In this document: positions 1-9,612 of the stretch, piece after piece | Layout: each line of letters begins with the position of its first letter | Position numbering within the stretch: the first letter of the stretch is position 1 | Source: Teichococcus oryzae | Lineage (GTDB): Bacteria > Pseudomonadota > Alphaproteobacteria > Acetobacterales > Acetobacteraceae | Length of the DNA stretch: 42,325 bases | Direction: 5' to 3' | Assembly (NCBI RefSeq): GCF_008386565.1 | Contig: NZ_VUKA01000017.1 | Coordinates: forward strand, 1-42,325 | Program-made: the position numbers and the translations under genes | Notes under the pieces: generated by a model | Database searches by the model: none | What the model was told of the DNA's origin: nothing | The model's input: only the letters and a program-made list of their open reading frames with translations

Positions 1-70
1 CCTGCGCTTCGCCATCCGCGAAGGCGGCCGCACCGTCGGCGCCGGCGTCGTCGCCTCCATCTCCGCTTAA
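1..70 (+). CDS. tuf: Elongation factor Tu, C-terminal fragment
   Basis: The first 22 complete codons encode the very end of EF-Tu (FAIREGGRTVGAGVV...ISA), part of domain 3, followed by TAA at 68-70. EF-Tu delivers aminoacyl-tRNA to the ribosome. The gene starts outside the window. Its place 32 bases before rpsJ is the usual alphaproteobacterial junction of the str and S10 operons, so it is probably co-transcribed with what follows. Confidence 0.95.
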   Translation, partial: LRFAIREGGRTVGAGVVASISA

Positions 71-102
71 GCCGGACAGCGGGAAAGAGATAGGCGCCAG
101 TC

Positions 103-411
103 ATGGATAGCCAGAACATCCGCATCCGCCTCAAGGCGTTCGATCACCGCGTGCTGGATGGCAGCACGCGGGAGATCGTCAACACCGCGAAGCGGACGGG
201 CGCGCGCGTGCGCGGGCCCATCCCCCTGCCGACCGAGATCGAGCGTTTCACCGTGAACCGCTCGCCGCACGTCGACAAGAAGAGCCGTGAGCAGTTCGAG
301 ATCCGGACGCACCGGCGTTTGCTTGATATCGTCGACCCCACTCCGCAGACCGTGGACGCGCTGATGAAGCTCGACCTGGCTGCCGGCGTGGACGTCGAGA
401 TCAAGCTCTGA
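103..411 (+). CDS. rpsJ: 30S ribosomal protein S10 (NusE)
   Basis: This 102-residue protein has the standard family length. The core motif [18 protein letters not shown] lies at residues 27-44, and the basic hairpin around [11 protein letters not shown] follows; that hairpin reaches toward S3 and S14 in the 30S head. S10 also acts as NusE in transcription antitermination, binding NusB and NusG. A purine-rich stretch (GGGAAAGAGA, 81-90) precedes the ATG. It is the first gene of the S10 operon proper and lies 19 bases before rplC. Confidence 0.98.
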   Translation: MDSQNIRIRLKAFDHRVLDGSTREIVNTAKRTGARVRGPIPLPTEIERFTVNRSPHVDKKSREQFEIRTHRRLLDIVDPTPQTVDALMKLDLAAGVDVEIKL

Positions 412-430
412 GGCCGGGGAGTATCTCGCC

Positions 431-1117
431 ATGGCCGCGAAGAATGGTCGCACCGGCCTGATCGCGAAGAAGCTGGGCATGACCCGCTTGTTCAATGACG
501 ACGGCTCGACCGTGCCCGTCACCGTGCTGCACCTGGACCAGGTGCGCGTGGTGGCGCAGCGCACGGAAGAGAAGGACGGTTACGCAGCGGTTCAGCTGGG
601 CATTGGCCTGGCGAAGCCGAAGAACGTCACGAAGCCCAACAAGGGACATTTCGCCAAGGCGGGTGTCGAGGCTCCGAGGAAGGTGGTCGAGTTCCGCGTT
701 GCGGCCGACGCCCTGCTGGAGCCCGGCGCCAAGCTTTCGGCGGACCACTTCGTGAAGGGGCAGATCGTCGACGTGACGGGCACCTCGAAGGGCAAGGGAT
801 TTGCCGGCGCCATGAAGCGCTGGAACTTCGCCGGCCTCGAGGCGACGCACGGCGTGTCGATCTCGCACCGCTCGCACGGCTCCACCGGCAACCGCCAGGA
901 TCCGGGCAAGACTTTCAAGAACAAGAAGATGGCTGGCCATCTGGGTGTTGAGCGCGTGACCACGCAGAACCTGGAGGTCGCCGGTTTCGACCTCGAGAAG
1001 GGTCTGCTGATGGTCAAGGGCGCGGTGCCCGGTGCGAAGGGCGGCTACGTGCTGGTTCGCGACGCTGTGAAGCGCGCGCGCCATGCCGATGCCCCGTTCC
1101 CCGCGGCCGTGGCCTGA
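431..1117 (+). CDS. rplC: 50S ribosomal protein L3
   Basis: The product is 228 residues, slightly longer than the E. coli protein, with the extra length at the C-terminus ([11 protein letters not shown]). The start is typical ([13 protein letters not shown]). The loop that reaches the peptidyl transferase centre is present ([20 protein letters not shown]); its glutamine is the known target of the PrmB methylase in other bacteria. L3 is an early assembly protein of the large subunit. It is followed after 10 bases by rplD. Confidence 0.98.
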   Translation: MAAKNGRTGLIAKKLGMTRLFNDDGSTVPVTVLHLDQVRVVAQRTEEKDGYAAVQLGIGLAKPKNVTKPNKGHFAKAGVEAPRKVVEFRVAADALLEPGAKLSADHFVKGQIVDVTGTSKGKGFAGAMKRWNFAGLEATHGVSISHRSHGSTGNRQDPGKTFKNKKMAGHLGVERVTTQNLEVAGFDLEKGLLMVKGAVPGAKGGYVLVRDAVKRARHADAPFPAAVA

Positions 1118-1127
1118 GGGTAAGGAC

Positions 1128-1748
1128 ATGCAGGTTCCTGTCATCACCCTGGACAACGGCCAGGCCGGCGAGATCGATCTCCCGGATGTGCTGTTCGCCG
1201 CCTCGCCCCGCGCCGACATCATGGCGCGCGTGGTTCACTGGCAGCTCGCCAAGCGCCGTGCCGGCACCCACAAGGTGAAGGGCATGGCCGAGGTTTCGGG
1301 CACGACCAAGAAGCCGTACCGGCAGAAGGGCACCGGCAACGCCCGTCAGGGCTCGCTGCGTGCGCCGCAGTACCGCACCGGTGGTGTGGTGCACGGCCCC
1401 GTCGTGCGCGACCATGGCTACTCGCTGAACAAGAAGGTCCGCCGCCTGGGCCTGATCAGCGCGCTGAGCCAGAAGGCCGCCGAGGGCAAGCTGATCGTGC
1501 TCGACACCGTGTCGCTCGGCGACGCGCCGAAGACCTCCGCCCTGGCCTCTAAGGTCAAGGCGCTGGGTTGGAAGAGCGCGCTGGTCGTCGACGCCTCGGT
1601 CGAGGAGGGCTTCGGCCGCGCGGTGCGCAACCTCCCGCATGTGAACGTCCTGCCGACGCTGGGCGCCAACGTGTACGACATCCTGAACCATGATGTGCTG
1701 GCGGTGACCCGCCAGGGCATCGAGGCTCTGAAGGAGCGGCTGGCATGA
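1128..1748 (+). CDS. rplD: 50S ribosomal protein L4
   Basis: Starting at ATG 1128 ([19 protein letters not shown]) gives 206 residues, the normal family size. An in-frame ATG at 1083 lies inside rplC and would add 15 unlike residues, so I rejected it. The extended loop lining the exit tunnel is visible ([20 protein letters not shown]). In E. coli L4 represses its own operon; no equivalent leader can be judged here because the operon start is outside the window. The TGA overlaps the rplW ATG as ATGA. Confidence 0.97.
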   Translation: MQVPVITLDNGQAGEIDLPDVLFAASPRADIMARVVHWQLAKRRAGTHKVKGMAEVSGTTKKPYRQKGTGNARQGSLRAPQYRTGGVVHGPVVRDHGYSLNKKVRRLGLISALSQKAAEGKLIVLDTVSLGDAPKTSALASKVKALGWKSALVVDASVEEGFGRAVRNLPHVNVLPTLGANVYDILNHDVLAVTRQGIEALKERLA

Positions 1749-2071
1749 GCGAGACCGCGACCAAGAAGCCCATGATCTCGCGCGAGAAGATGTATCTGAC
1801 CATCCTCGCGCCGGTCATCACCGAGAAGGCCACCGGCCTCGCCGAGCAGAACCAGGTCACCTTCAAGGTGCCGCTGTCTGCCACGAAGCCGGAGATCAAG
1901 GCCTCGGTGGAGGGTCTGTTCGGCGTGAAGGTTCTCGCCGTCAACACGATCCTGACCAAGGGCAAGACCAAGCGGGTGCGTGGCCGCGAGGGCCAGCGCT
2001 CCGACTGGAAGAAGGCGATCGTCCGCCTGGCCGAAGGCCAGAGCATCGATCTCACGACGGGGCTCGCTTAA
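1745..2071 (+). CDS. rplW: 50S ribosomal protein L23
   Basis: This 108-residue protein has a short extra N-terminus (about 15 residues) before the conserved core [20 protein letters not shown]. The nucleic-acid-binding loop rich in K and R ([20 protein letters not shown]) sits near residues 73-92. L23 borders the tunnel exit and is the docking point for trigger factor and SRP. The ATGA overlap with rplD implies translational coupling. Confidence 0.97.
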   Translation: MSETATKKPMISREKMYLTILAPVITEKATGLAEQNQVTFKVPLSATKPEIKASVEGLFGVKVLAVNTILTKGKTKRVRGREGQRSDWKKAIVRLAEGQSIDLTTGLA

Positions 2072-2075
2072 CGCC

Positions 2076-2909
2076 ATGGCGCTGAAGCACTTTAACCCGG
2101 TCACCCCGAGCGCGCGCGGCACGATCCTCATCGATCGTTCCGAGCTGTACAAGGGCAAGCCGGTCAAGCAGCTGACGGAGGGCAAAAGCCACTCCGGCGG
2201 CCGCAACAATCATGGTCGGATCACCGTCCGGTTCCGTGGGGGTGGGCACAAGCAGTCCTACCGCATCGTCGACTTCAAGCGGCGCAAGTTCGATGTGCCG
2301 GCCACGGTCGAGCGGCTGGAATACGACCCGAACCGCACGGCCTTCCTGGCGCTGCTGAAGTACGAGGATGGGGAGCTTTCCTACATCATCGCGCCGCAGC
2401 GCCTGAAGGTGGGCGACAGCGTGGTCGCGGGTGAGCGCGTCGACATCAAGCCGGGCAACGCGATGCCGCTTGGCTCGATCCCGGTCGGCACGATCATCTA
2501 CAACATCGAGATGAAGCCCGGCGCCGGCGGCAAGATCGCCCGTTCGGCTGGCACCTATGCCCAGCTGGTCGGCAAGGATGCCGGCTACGCGCAGGTCAAG
2601 CTGCAGTCGGGCGAGCTGCGCCTGGTGCGCGGCGAGTGCATGGCCTCGATCGGCGCGGTGTCCAACCCGGACAACCAGAACCAGCATCTGGGCAAGGCCG
2701 GCCGTTCGCGCTGGCTGGGCCGCAAGCCGCATCAGCGCGGTGTCGTGATGAACCCGGTCGACCACCCGCATGGCGGTGGTGAAGGCCGCACCTCCGGTGG
2801 CCGCCATCCGGTGACCCCGTGGGGCAAGCCGACCAAGGGCTACAAGACCCGCACCAACAAGCGCACGGACAAGCTGATCGTCCGTCGCCGCAACGTGACG
2901 AAGGGCTGA
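2076..2909 (+). CDS. rplB: 50S ribosomal protein L2
   Basis: The ATG at 2076 lies 4 bases after the rplW stop and gives 277 residues, close to the usual 273-280. The upstream in-frame ATG at 1980 lies inside rplW and is rejected. The C-terminal domain carries the near-invariant [13 protein letters not shown] stretch, with the histidine close to the peptidyl transferase centre, and the [18 protein letters not shown] tail. L2 binds 23S rRNA and is required for subunit association. Confidence 0.98.
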   Translation: MALKHFNPVTPSARGTILIDRSELYKGKPVKQLTEGKSHSGGRNNHGRITVRFRGGGHKQSYRIVDFKRRKFDVPATVERLEYDPNRTAFLALLKYEDGELSYIIAPQRLKVGDSVVAGERVDIKPGNAMPLGSIPVGTIIYNIEMKPGAGGKIARSAGTYAQLVGKDAGYAQVKLQSGELRLVRGECMASIGAVSNPDNQNQHLGKAGRSRWLGRKPHQRGVVMNPVDHPHGGGEGRTSGGRHPVTPWGKPTKGYKTRTNKRTDKLIVRRRNVTKG

Positions 2910-2914
2910 CCGCG

Positions 2915-3193
2915 ATGTCGCGCAGTGTCTGGAAGGGGCCGTTCGTCGACGGCTACCTGCTGAACAAGGCGGAAGCGGCGAGGAACTCCACGCGCAACGA
3001 GATCATCAAGATCTGGTCGCGCCGGAGCACCATCCTGCCGCAGTTCGTCGGGCTGACCTTCGGTGTCTACAACGGCAAGAAGTTCATTCCTGTCCAGGTG
3101 AGTGAGAACATGGTGGGGCACAAGTTCGGCGAGTTCTCGCCGACCCGCACCTTCACCGGCCACTCCTCGGACAAGAAAGCGAAGCGGGGCTAA
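2915..3193 (+). CDS. rpsS: 30S ribosomal protein S19
   Basis: The 92-residue product begins [20 protein letters not shown] and carries the family signature near [17 protein letters not shown]. The ATG at 2915, 5 bases after the rplB stop, is chosen; the longer frame from 2819 is out-of-frame rplB sequence. S19 lies in the 30S head with S13 and contacts the A-site finger of 23S rRNA. Confidence 0.98.
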   Translation: MSRSVWKGPFVDGYLLNKAEAARNSTRNEIIKIWSRRSTILPQFVGLTFGVYNGKKFIPVQVSENMVGHKFGEFSPTRTFTGHSSDKKAKRG

Positions 3194-3199
3194 GGCATC

Positions 3200-3604
3200 A
3201 TGAGCAAGCCGAAGCACATTCGCGCCCTGGCCGAGACCGAGGCGAAGGCCGTGACCCGCAACATCCGGGTCTCGCCCTACAAGCTGAACCTGGCCGCCGG
3301 CCTGATCCGCGGAAAGAAGGCGCAGGACGCGGTCGCGATCCTGACCTTCTCGAAGCGCCGGATCGCGCAGACGGTCAAGGCGACGCTGGAAAGCGCCATC
3401 GCCAATGCGGAGAACAACCACCAGCTCGACGTCGACCAGCTGGTCGTGTCGCGGGTGGAAGTGGGCCGCGCCGTGGTGATGAAGCGCTTCCATGCGCGCG
3501 GCCGCGGCAAGGCGGCGCGGGTGGAGAAGTGGTTCAGCCACCTTTCCATCGTGGTTGCCGAAAAGCAGGCGGAAGCCGCGCCCGCAGAGCAGGAGGCCGC
3601 GTAA
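3200..3604 (+). CDS. rplV: 50S ribosomal protein L22
   Basis: This is a 134-residue L22. The core runs from about residue 17 ([20 protein letters not shown]) to the tunnel hairpin ([20 protein letters not shown]). The protein ends in an acidic and alanine-rich tail ([14 protein letters not shown]) of about 15 residues beyond the E. coli end; such tails are common in alphaproteobacteria. The hairpin lines the exit tunnel, where macrolide resistance mutations occur in other species. Confidence 0.97.
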   Translation: MSKPKHIRALAETEAKAVTRNIRVSPYKLNLAAGLIRGKKAQDAVAILTFSKRRIAQTVKATLESAIANAENNHQLDVDQLVVSRVEVGRAVVMKRFHARGRGKAARVEKWFSHLSIVVAEKQAEAAPAEQEAA

Positions 3605-3605
3605 C

Positions 3606-4283
3606 ATGGGCCATAAAGTCAACCCGATCGGGCTGCGGCTCGGCATCAACCGGACCTGGGATTCCCGCTGGTTCGCCGATGCCGATTATTCCCGGCTGCT
3701 GCACGATGATCTGAAGCTGCGGAATACGCTGAAGACCCGCCTGAAGGGCGCCGGCGTTTCCAAGGTGGTCATCGAGCGCCCGGCGAAGAAGCCCCGCGTG
3801 ACGATCCATGCCGCCCGCCCGGGCGTCGTGATCGGCAAGAAGGGCGCCGACATCGAGGTGCTGCGCAAGGACCTGGCCAAGCTGGCCGGGGCCGAGGTGG
3901 CGCTGAACATCGTCGAGATCCGCAAGCCGGAGATCGAGGCGCAGCTGGTGGCCGAGAGCATCGCGCAGCAGCTGGAGCGCCGCGTGGCGTTCCGCCGCGC
4001 GATGAAGCGCGCCGTGCAGTCCGCCATGCGCCTCGGCGCCGGCGGCATCCGGATCAATTGCGGCGGCCGCCTCGGCGGCGCCGAGATCGCCCGGATGGAG
4101 TGGTACCGCGAAGGGCGCGTGCCGCTGCACACGCTCCGCGCCGACATCGATTACGGCACCGCGACCGCGAAGACCACCTATGGCACCTGTGGTGTGAAGG
4201 TCTGGATCTTCAAGGGCGAGATCATGGCGCATGACCCGCTCGCGCAGGATAAGCGCGCGGCGGAGCAGGCGCCGCAGCGCTGA
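3606..4283 (+). CDS. rpsC: 30S ribosomal protein S3
   Basis: The ATG at 3606 overlaps nothing and follows the rplV TAA by one base. The product is 225 residues: an N-terminal part beginning [14 protein letters not shown], a KH domain with the GxxG loop in [16 protein letters not shown] (about residues 75-90), and a C-terminal domain with [21 protein letters not shown]3 forms part of the mRNA entry channel and its helicase site. Confidence 0.98.
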   Translation: MGHKVNPIGLRLGINRTWDSRWFADADYSRLLHDDLKLRNTLKTRLKGAGVSKVVIERPAKKPRVTIHAARPGVVIGKKGADIEVLRKDLAKLAGAEVALNIVEIRKPEIEAQLVAESIAQQLERRVAFRRAMKRAVQSAMRLGAGGIRINCGGRLGGAEIARMEWYREGRVPLHTLRADIDYGTATAKTTYGTCGVKVWIFKGEIMAHDPLAQDKRAAEQAPQR

Positions 4284-4295
4284 GGATAACAGACA

Positions 4296-4718
4296 ATGCT
4301 TTCCCCGAAGCGCACGAAGTTCCGTAAGGCGCACAAGGGCCGGATCAAGGGCGTGGCGAAGGGCGGGTTCACCCTGTCCTTCGGCGGCTTTGGCCTGAAG
4401 GCGCTGGAGCCGGAGCGGGTGACCGCCCGGCAGATCGAGGCCGCGCGCCGCGCCATCACCCGTGCCATGAAGCGTCAGGGCCGGGTGTGGATCCGCATCT
4501 TCCCGGATGTTCCCGTGTCCACCAAGCCCGCGGAAGTCCGCATGGGCTCGGGCAAGGGCGCGCCGGAATACTGGGCGGCCCGCGTCAAGCCCGGCCGCAT
4601 CATGTTCGAGATCGACGGCGTCTCCGTGGAGACGGCGCGCGAGGCCCTGAGCCTCGGCGCGGCGAAGCTGCCGATCAAGACCAAGCTCGTGACCCGTCTG
4701 GGCGCGGCGGAGGCCTGA
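4296..4718 (+). CDS. rplP: 50S ribosomal protein L16
   Basis: The 140-residue protein starts [19 protein letters not shown], the typical N-terminus that reaches the A-site tRNA. The signatures [20 protein letters not shown] and [19 protein letters not shown] are present. L16 is a late assembly protein needed for tRNA accommodation. It lies between rpsC and rpmC, as expected for the operon. Confidence 0.98.
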   Translation: MLSPKRTKFRKAHKGRIKGVAKGGFTLSFGGFGLKALEPERVTARQIEAARRAITRAMKRQGRVWIRIFPDVPVSTKPAEVRMGSGKGAPEYWAARVKPGRIMFEIDGVSVETAREALSLGAAKLPIKTKLVTRLGAAEA

Positions 4719-4722
4719 GGCG

Positions 4723-4929
4723 ATGACGAAGATCGTGGATGTCCGGACAAAGTCCCCGGATGAATTGAAGGCGATGCTGCTGGACCTCCGCAAGGAGCAG
4801 TTCAACCTGCGCTTCCAGCGCGCGACAGGCCAGCTTGAAGCGGTTTCCCGCATCAAGGTGGTGCGCCGCGACATCGCCCGTGTTAAGACCGTCCTGGCCG
4901 AGCAGTCCCGCTCGGCCGCCAAGGCCTGA
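4723..4929 (+). CDS. rpmC: 50S ribosomal protein L29
   Basis: This small protein of 68 residues forms two long helices. The family pattern [20 protein letters not shown] and the basic second helix with [16 protein letters not shown] are clear. It starts 4 bases after the rplP stop. L29 sits near the tunnel exit next to L23. Confidence 0.97.
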   Translation: MTKIVDVRTKSPDELKAMLLDLRKEQFNLRFQRATGQLEAVSRIKVVRRDIARVKTVLAEQSRSAAKA

Positions 4930-4945
4930 CGAGGAGACCCCGGCT

Positions 4946-5239
4946 ATGCCGAAGCGCGTCCTCACCGGGCGGGTGGTCAGCGACAAGATGGACAAGACCG
5001 TGACGGTCTTGGTCGAGCGTCGCGTGATGCATCCGCTCTACAAGAAGTTCATCCGGCGCTCCAAGAAGTACGCCGCGCATGACGACGCCAACCTGTGCAA
5101 GGAAGGCGATGTCGTGTCGATCGAGGAGTGCCGCCCGATCAGCAAGCGGAAGACCTGGCTGGTGATCGAGCGCAATGGCGCCTCGGTCGAGACCCAGGGC
5201 TTCACCGTGGGCTCTGCCCCCGCTGCGGCGCAGGCCTGA
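4946..5239 (+). CDS. rpsQ: 30S ribosomal protein S17
   Basis: Starting at ATG 4946 ([20 protein letters not shown]) gives 97 residues, with a good Shine-Dalgarno (GAGGAGA) about 10 bases upstream. The in-frame codons back to 4835 overlap rpmC and are rejected. The OB-fold core ends near residue 75. A tail of roughly 20 residues ([21 protein letters not shown] region) extends beyond the E. coli protein. S17 is a primary binder of 16S rRNA. Confidence 0.97.
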   Translation: MPKRVLTGRVVSDKMDKTVTVLVERRVMHPLYKKFIRRSKKYAAHDDANLCKEGDVVSIEECRPISKRKTWLVIERNGASVETQGFTVGSAPAAAQA

Positions 5240-5253
5240 AAGTAGGCTGACCG

Positions 5254-5622
5254 ATGATTATCGTTGAGTCCAACCTGGAGGTCGCCGACAATTCCGGCGC
5301 CCGCCGGGTTCAGTGCATCAAGGTCCTGGGCGGCTCCAAGCGCCGTACGGCCTCGGTGGGCGATGTGATCGTGGTGTCCGTCAAGGAAGCGATCCCCCGC
5401 GGCAAGGTGAAGAAGGGCGACGTGCAGCGCGCCGTGATCGTGCGCACGGCTTATCCCGTGCGCCGTCAGGACGGCACGGTCATCCGCTTCGACCGCAACG
5501 CCGCCGTGCTGCTGAACAAGCAGAACGAGCCGATCGGCACCCGTATCTTTGGCCCGGTGGTCCGTGAACTGCGCGCGCGCAAGTTCATGAAGATCATCTC
5601 CCTGGCGCCGGAGGTTCTGTAA
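5254..5622 (+). CDS. rplN: 50S ribosomal protein L14
   Basis: The 122-residue protein has exactly the usual length and is highly conserved ([20 protein letters not shown] at the start, [20 protein letters not shown] at the end). L14 lies at the subunit interface with L19 and is the binding site of the silencing factor RsfS. It is separated from rplX by two bases. Confidence 0.98.
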   Translation: MIIVESNLEVADNSGARRVQCIKVLGGSKRRTASVGDVIVVSVKEAIPRGKVKKGDVQRAVIVRTAYPVRRQDGTVIRFDRNAAVLLNKQNEPIGTRIFGPVVRELRARKFMKIISLAPEVL

Positions 5623-5624
5623 CC

Positions 5625-5945
5625 ATGGCTGCCAAGATCAAGAAGGGCGACCGCGTCCAGATCCTGACGGGCAAGGACAAGGGCAAGCGCGGCGAAGTGC
5701 TGCGCGTGCTGCCCGCCGAGAACCGCGCCCTGGTGCAGGGCCTGAACATGGTGAAGCGCCATACCAAGGCGCGCGGCATGGGCGAGCAGGGCGGCATCGT
5801 GGAGAAGGAGGCGTCCATCGACCTCTCCAACATCGCGCTGATCGATCCGAAGTCCGACAAGCCGACCCGCGTCGGCTTCAAGGTGCTTGAGGACGGCAAG
5901 AAGGTCCGTGTGGCGAAGGCCTCCGGCGAGGTGATCGACGCATGA
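5625..5945 (+). CDS. rplX: 50S ribosomal protein L24
   Basis: The 106-residue protein carries a KOW motif at the N-terminus ([20 protein letters not shown], about residues 4-23), followed by the conserved [13 protein letters not shown]24 is one of the two proteins that start large-subunit assembly. Its stop overlaps the rplE start as ATGA, suggesting coupled translation. Confidence 0.98.
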   Translation: MAAKIKKGDRVQILTGKDKGKRGEVLRVLPAENRALVQGLNMVKRHTKARGMGEQGGIVEKEASIDLSNIALIDPKSDKPTRVGFKVLEDGKKVRVAKASGEVIDA

Positions 5946-6502
5946 GCGAGGCAAAGGAACTGCCGCGCCTGCAGCAGCATTACGCTGAGGCGGTGCGCAA
6001 GCGGCTGGTCGAGGAGTTCGGCTACGAGAACCCGATGGAGGTTCCGAAGCTTTCCAAGATCGTCATCAACATGGGTGTGGGCGAGGCGGCTGGCGACAGC
6101 AAGAAGCTCGACGCCGCGCTGGGTGACCTGACGCTGATCGCCGGCCAGAAGCCGGTGAAGACGCTGGCGAAGAAGGCGATCGCCGGCTTCAAGATCCGCG
6201 AAGGCCAGGCCATCGGCTGCAAGGTGACCCTGCGCCGCGCCCGGATGTTCGAGTTCCTCGACCGTTTGGTGACCATCGCCCTGCCGCGCATGCGTGACTT
6301 CCGCGGAATCCCTGGTAATAGGGGCTTCGACGGCCGTGGGAACTATTCCCTGGGCCTGAAGGAGCAGATCGTGTTCCCCGAGATCAGCTATGACAAGGTG
6401 GACGCGGTTCGCGGGATGGACATCGTGTTCGTCACGACGGCGAAGACGGACAAGGAAGCCAAGGCTCTGCTGAAGGCTTTCGATTTCCCCTTCGTCAACT
6501 GA
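5942..6502 (+). CDS. rplE: 50S ribosomal protein L5
   Basis: The 186-residue product has the L5 signatures [16 protein letters not shown] and the C-terminal [18 protein letters not shown]. The arginine-rich segment [20 protein letters not shown] is also typical. L5 binds 5S rRNA with L18 and touches the P-site tRNA. It is followed by a 66-base gap, the longest inside this stretch of the operon, before rpsN. Confidence 0.98.
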   Translation: MSEAKELPRLQQHYAEAVRKRLVEEFGYENPMEVPKLSKIVINMGVGEAAGDSKKLDAALGDLTLIAGQKPVKTLAKKAIAGFKIREGQAIGCKVTLRRARMFEFLDRLVTIALPRMRDFRGIPGNRGFDGRGNYSLGLKEQIVFPEISYDKVDAVRGMDIVFVTTAKTDKEAKALLKAFDFPFVN

Positions 6503-6568
6503 GTTTTTGGAAAACCGCCCCGGCCGCCACTCGCGCGGACCGGGCAGGTTCCGGAGGATTAGACCGCT

Positions 6569-6874
6569 ATGGCCAAGACCTCGGCTGTCGAGAAGAACAA
6601 GCGCCGCGAGCGCCTCTCGAAGCTGCACTCCGGCAAGCGCGCCGCCCTGAAGGACGTGATCATGAATCGCGAGCTTCCGGTCGAGGAGCGCTTCGAGGCG
6701 ACGTTGAAGCTGGCTGAGATGCCGCGCAACGCCTCCAGGGTTCGGGTGCGCCTGCGCTGCGAGCTGACCGGCCGCCCGCGCGGCAACTACCGTAAGTTCA
6801 AGCTGAGCCGTAACATGCTCCGTGACTTGGCCTCGAATGGCCAGATCCCGGGTCTTGTTAAGGCGAGCTGGTAA
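6569..6874 (+). CDS. rpsN: 30S ribosomal protein S14, zinc-independent type
   Basis: The 101-residue protein is the long S14 form. It has a single cysteine ([12 protein letters not shown]) and lacks the paired CxxC motifs of the zinc-binding short form, so it is the C-minus type. A strong Shine-Dalgarno (GGAGGA, about 6553-6558) precedes ATG 6569. S14 helps assemble the 30S head with S3 and S10. This position between rplE and rpsH is standard. Confidence 0.98.
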   Translation: MAKTSAVEKNKRRERLSKLHSGKRAALKDVIMNRELPVEERFEATLKLAEMPRNASRVRVRLRCELTGRPRGNYRKFKLSRNMLRDLASNGQIPGLVKASW

Positions 6875-6883
6875 GGGGGCCGC

Positions 6884-7282
6884 ATGTCGCTGTCCGATCC
6901 GCTGGGCGATATGTTGACGCGCATCCGCAACGGGCACCAAGCCCGTAAGGCGCGCATCTCCTCGCCAGCCAGCCGTCTTCGCGCCGATGTGCTCGAAGTC
7001 CTGAAGCGCGAAGGCTTCATCCGCGCCTACCGCACCGAGCAGGTGCGCCCGGGCGTGAGCATGCTCGATATCGAGCTGAAGTATTCGGAGGGCGAGCCCG
7101 CCATCAAGGAGATCATGCGTGTCTCCAAGCCTGGCCGGCGCGTTTACTCCAAGATCAAGGAGCTGCCGAAGTTCTACAACGGCCTCGGCATCTCCATTCT
7201 GTCCACGCCGCGCGGCGTGATGAGCGACAACGAGGCCCGCGCCGCCAATGTTGGCGGCGAAGTCCTCTGCCGCGTGTTCTGA
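6884..7282 (+). CDS. rpsH: 30S ribosomal protein S8
   Basis: The 132-residue S8 begins [20 protein letters not shown] and ends with the signature [19 protein letters not shown]. In E. coli S8 represses the spc operon by binding mRNA at rplE. I did not identify a comparable site in the rplX-rplE junction by eye. Confidence 0.98.
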   Translation: MSLSDPLGDMLTRIRNGHQARKARISSPASRLRADVLEVLKREGFIRAYRTEQVRPGVSMLDIELKYSEGEPAIKEIMRVSKPGRRVYSKIKELPKFYNGLGISILSTPRGVMSDNEARAANVGGEVLCRVF

Positions 7283-7295
7283 GGGAGGGATAAGC

Positions 7296-7832
7296 ATGTC
7301 GCGCGTCGGCAAATATCCCGTCACGGTTCCCGCGGGCGTCACTGTCGCCATGAAGGACGGCATCGTTTCCGCCAAGGGCAAGCTCGGCGAGCTGACCCTG
7401 CCGGTGGTGACGGATGCGGTGGCCGTGGACATCGAAGGCAGCCAGGTTTCGGTGAAGCCGCTCGGCTCCGACCGTCGCAGCCGCACGCTGTGGGGCACCA
7501 CCCGCAGCCTGATCAACGGCATGGTGACGGGCGTGTCCACCGGCTTCTCCAAGTCCATGGAGATCACCGGCACGGGTTACCGCGCCGCGGTCCAGGGCAA
7601 GGATCTGGTGCTGAACCTCGGTTACAGCCACGAGATCCGCTACCCGATGCCGGAAGGCATCAAGATCACCTGCGAGCGTCCCACGGCCATCAAGGTCGAG
7701 GGGATCGACAAGCAGAAGGTCGGTCAGGTGGCTGCCGAGATCCGCGGCTTCCGTGGCCCCGAGCCCTATAAGGGCAAGGGCGTGCGGTACTCGGATGAGG
7801 TCATCCTCCGGAAGGAGGGGAAGAAGAAGTAA
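7296..7832 (+). CDS. rplF: 50S ribosomal protein L6
   Basis: ATG 7296 ([15 protein letters not shown]) gives 178 residues, the usual size, with GAGGGA about 9 bases upstream. The in-frame start at 7248 lies in rpsH and is rejected. Two L6 repeats can be seen, the second ending in the signature [17 protein letters not shown]6 is near the sarcin-ricin loop. Confidence 0.98.
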   Translation: MSRVGKYPVTVPAGVTVAMKDGIVSAKGKLGELTLPVVTDAVAVDIEGSQVSVKPLGSDRRSRTLWGTTRSLINGMVTGVSTGFSKSMEITGTGYRAAVQGKDLVLNLGYSHEIRYPMPEGIKITCERPTAIKVEGIDKQKVGQVAAEIRGFRGPEPYKGKGVRYSDEVILRKEGKKK

Positions 7833-7833
7833 G

Positions 7834-8196
7834 ATGGCGAACAAGCTCAATCTGCAGGAGCGGCGGCGCGCGCGTCTGCGTTACCAGCTGCGCCTCAAGA
7901 GCGGTGGTCGGCCCCGTCTTTCGGTCTTCCGCTCCGGCAAGCACATCTACGCCCAGGTCATCGACGACAAGGCCGGGCGCACGCTCGCTGCCGCGTCCTC
8001 GCTGGAGAAGGCGCAGCGCGACGCGCTCCGCACGGGTGCGGACCGCGATGCGGCGAGCATCGTCGGCAAGCTGCTGGCCGAGCGCGCCGTTGCCGCCGGG
8101 GTGACCGAGGTCGTGTTCGACCGCGGGCCCTACCTGTATCACGGCCGGGTGAAAGCCCTGGCGGACGGCGCCCGCGAGGGCGGGCTGTCGTTCTAA
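7834..8196 (+). CDS. rplR: 50S ribosomal protein L18
   Basis: The 120-residue product starts at ATG 7834, one base after the rplF stop. It has the basic N-terminus ([20 protein letters not shown]) and the core [20 protein letters not shown] typical of L18, which attaches 5S rRNA to the large subunit. The C-terminus [20 protein letters not shown] is also characteristic. Confidence 0.98.
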   Translation: MANKLNLQERRRARLRYQLRLKSGGRPRLSVFRSGKHIYAQVIDDKAGRTLAAASSLEKAQRDALRTGADRDAASIVGKLLAERAVAAGVTEVVFDRGPYLYHGRVKALADGAREGGLSF

Positions 8197-8208
8197 GGAG
8201 CACAGAAT

Positions 8209-8820
8209 ATGGCACGTGAACCGAGGAGCGGCGGCAGCGGCGATCGCGACCGCGGCCGCGGCCGTGGCCCCGAGCGCAACAATGAGCGCGAGCCGGGCGA
8301 CGAGCTGAAGGACAAGCTGGTCACCATCAACCGCGTCGCCAAGGTGGTGAAGGGTGGCCGTCGCTTCTCCTTCGCCGCCCTGGTGGTGGTCGGTGACGAG
8401 AAGGGCCGCGTGGGCTGGGGCGCCGGCAAGGCGCGCGAGGTCCCCGAGGCGATCCGCAAGGCGACCGAGCGGGCGAAGAAGACGATGATCCGCGTGCCGA
8501 TGCGCGAGGGTCGGACCCTGCATCACGATGTGATCGGCGAATTCGGCGCCGGCCGCGTGATCCTGCGGGCCGCCCCGGCCGGCACCGGCATCATCGCCGG
8601 TGGCCCGATGCGCGCGGTGTTCGAATCGGTGGGCATGGGCGACGTCGTCGCCAAGTGCACCGGCTCGACCAACCCGCACAACATGGTCAAGGCGACCTTC
8701 GCCGCCCTGGCGCGCTGCACCAGCCCCCGCGCTGTGGCCGCCCGCCGTGGCAAGAAGGTGTCCGACCTGTTGGGTTCCCGCAAGGATGCGGAGCCGGTGC
8801 AGGAGGCCGCCAGTGTCTGA
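8209..8820 (+). CDS. rpsE: 30S ribosomal protein S5
   Basis: This is a 203-residue S5 with an unusually polar N-terminus (about 30 residues rich in G, R, D and E), as in many alphaproteobacteria. The dsRNA-binding-like domain starts near [20 protein letters not shown], and the second domain has [21 protein letters not shown]5 controls decoding accuracy and lines the mRNA entry. Its end overlaps the rpmD start by 8 bases. Confidence 0.98.
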   Translation: MAREPRSGGSGDRDRGRGRGPERNNEREPGDELKDKLVTINRVAKVVKGGRRFSFAALVVVGDEKGRVGWGAGKAREVPEAIRKATERAKKTMIRVPMREGRTLHHDVIGEFGAGRVILRAAPAGTGIIAGGPMRAVFESVGMGDVVAKCTGSTNPHNMVKATFAALARCTSPRAVAARRGKKVSDLLGSRKDAEPVQEAASV

Positions 8821-9013
8821 GACCAAGAAGACCGTTCGGGTGACGCAGGTCGCGTCCCCCATCGGCCGCAAGCCCGGTCAGCGCGAGACGCTGATCGGCC
8901 TGGGCCTCAACAAGATCCGCCGTTCGCGCGAGCTGGAGGATACTCCGGCCGTGCGTGGCATGATCCGCAAGGTCGCCCACCTGATCCAGGTTGGCGAGAC
9001 CACGGAGAAGTAA
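8813..9013 (+). CDS. rpmD: 50S ribosomal protein L30
   Basis: The 66-residue protein reads [20 protein letters not shown] from a GTG at 8813. No ATG fits the family N-terminus. The GTG lies inside the end of rpsE, in a different frame, so translation is probably coupled to rpsE. The core [20 protein letters not shown] is the L30 signature. The GTG start means plain ATG-based gene calling would place the start too far upstream, inside rpsE. Confidence 0.94.
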   Translation: MSETKKTVRVTQVASPIGRKPGQRETLIGLGLNKIRRSRELEDTPAVRGMIRKVAHLIQVGETTEK

Positions 9014-9014
9014 G

Positions 9015-9506
9015 ATGAAGCTCAACGAGCTGCGCGATAACGAGGGCGCCCGCCCGAAGTTCAAGCGCGTTGGCCGTGGCATCGGGTCGGGCAAGGGCAA
9101 GACCTCCGGCCGCGGCGTCAAGGGCCAGAAGGCGCGCACCGGCGTGTCGCTGAACGGGTTCGAGGGCGGTCAGCTCCCGATCTACCGGCGGCTGCCGAAG
9201 CGGGGCTTCGTCAACCTGTTCCGCAAGGAATACGCGCCGATCAACATCGGCACGCTGGACGCGGCGATCGAGTCCGGCCGCCTTCCGGCGGACCAAGCGA
9301 TCGACGAGGCGGCGCTGGAAGCGGCAGGCCTGGTCCGCACCGGCGCCAAGATCGCCGGCGTGCGCCTGCTGGCGCGCGGCGAGATCAAGCGCGCGGTGAA
9401 GATCAGCGTGGCCGGCGCCTCCGCGGCGGCGATCGCGGCGGTCGAGGCGGCGGGCGGCAGCGTCACCGTCCTGGCGCCTGCCAAGGAAGAGAAGCCCGAG
9501 GCGTAA
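9015..9506 (+). CDS. rplO: 50S ribosomal protein L15
   Basis: The 163-residue protein begins [20 protein letters not shown] and has the glycine-rich arm ([20 protein letters not shown]) that threads into 23S rRNA. The ATG follows the rpmD stop by one base. The C-terminal part contains the L15/L18e fold signature ([20 protein letters not shown]). Two hairpins follow it before secY. Confidence 0.98.
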   Translation: MKLNELRDNEGARPKFKRVGRGIGSGKGKTSGRGVKGQKARTGVSLNGFEGGQLPIYRRLPKRGFVNLFRKEYAPINIGTLDAAIESGRLPADQAIDEAALEAAGLVRTGAKIAGVRLLARGEIKRAVKISVAGASAAAIAAVEAAGGSVTVLAPAKEEKPEA

Positions 9507-9589
9507 GCCTTGCGCCTCCCACCCTTGGGAGGTTAGGCAGTCATCACTGGGCTGGCAGCGGCGCCGCGGGAATAGCCCCCTGGCGCCGC
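9507..9589 (+). promoter_or_regulatory. Two hairpins between rplO and secY
   Basis: The 106-base rplO-secY gap holds two inverted repeats. The first has CCTCCC at 9515-9520 pairing with GGGAGG at 9527-9532, extended by GCCT at 9507-9510 with AGGC at 9535-9538. The second has GCGGCGCC at 9558-9565 pairing with GGCGCCGC at 9582-9589. The second ends about 23 bases before the secY ATG. No T-run follows either, so they look more like attenuation, processing or mRNA-stability elements than full terminators. The function is inferred only. Confidence 0.45.
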
Positions 9590-9612
9590 AGTCATGTTGA
9601 AGGGGCGAAATC

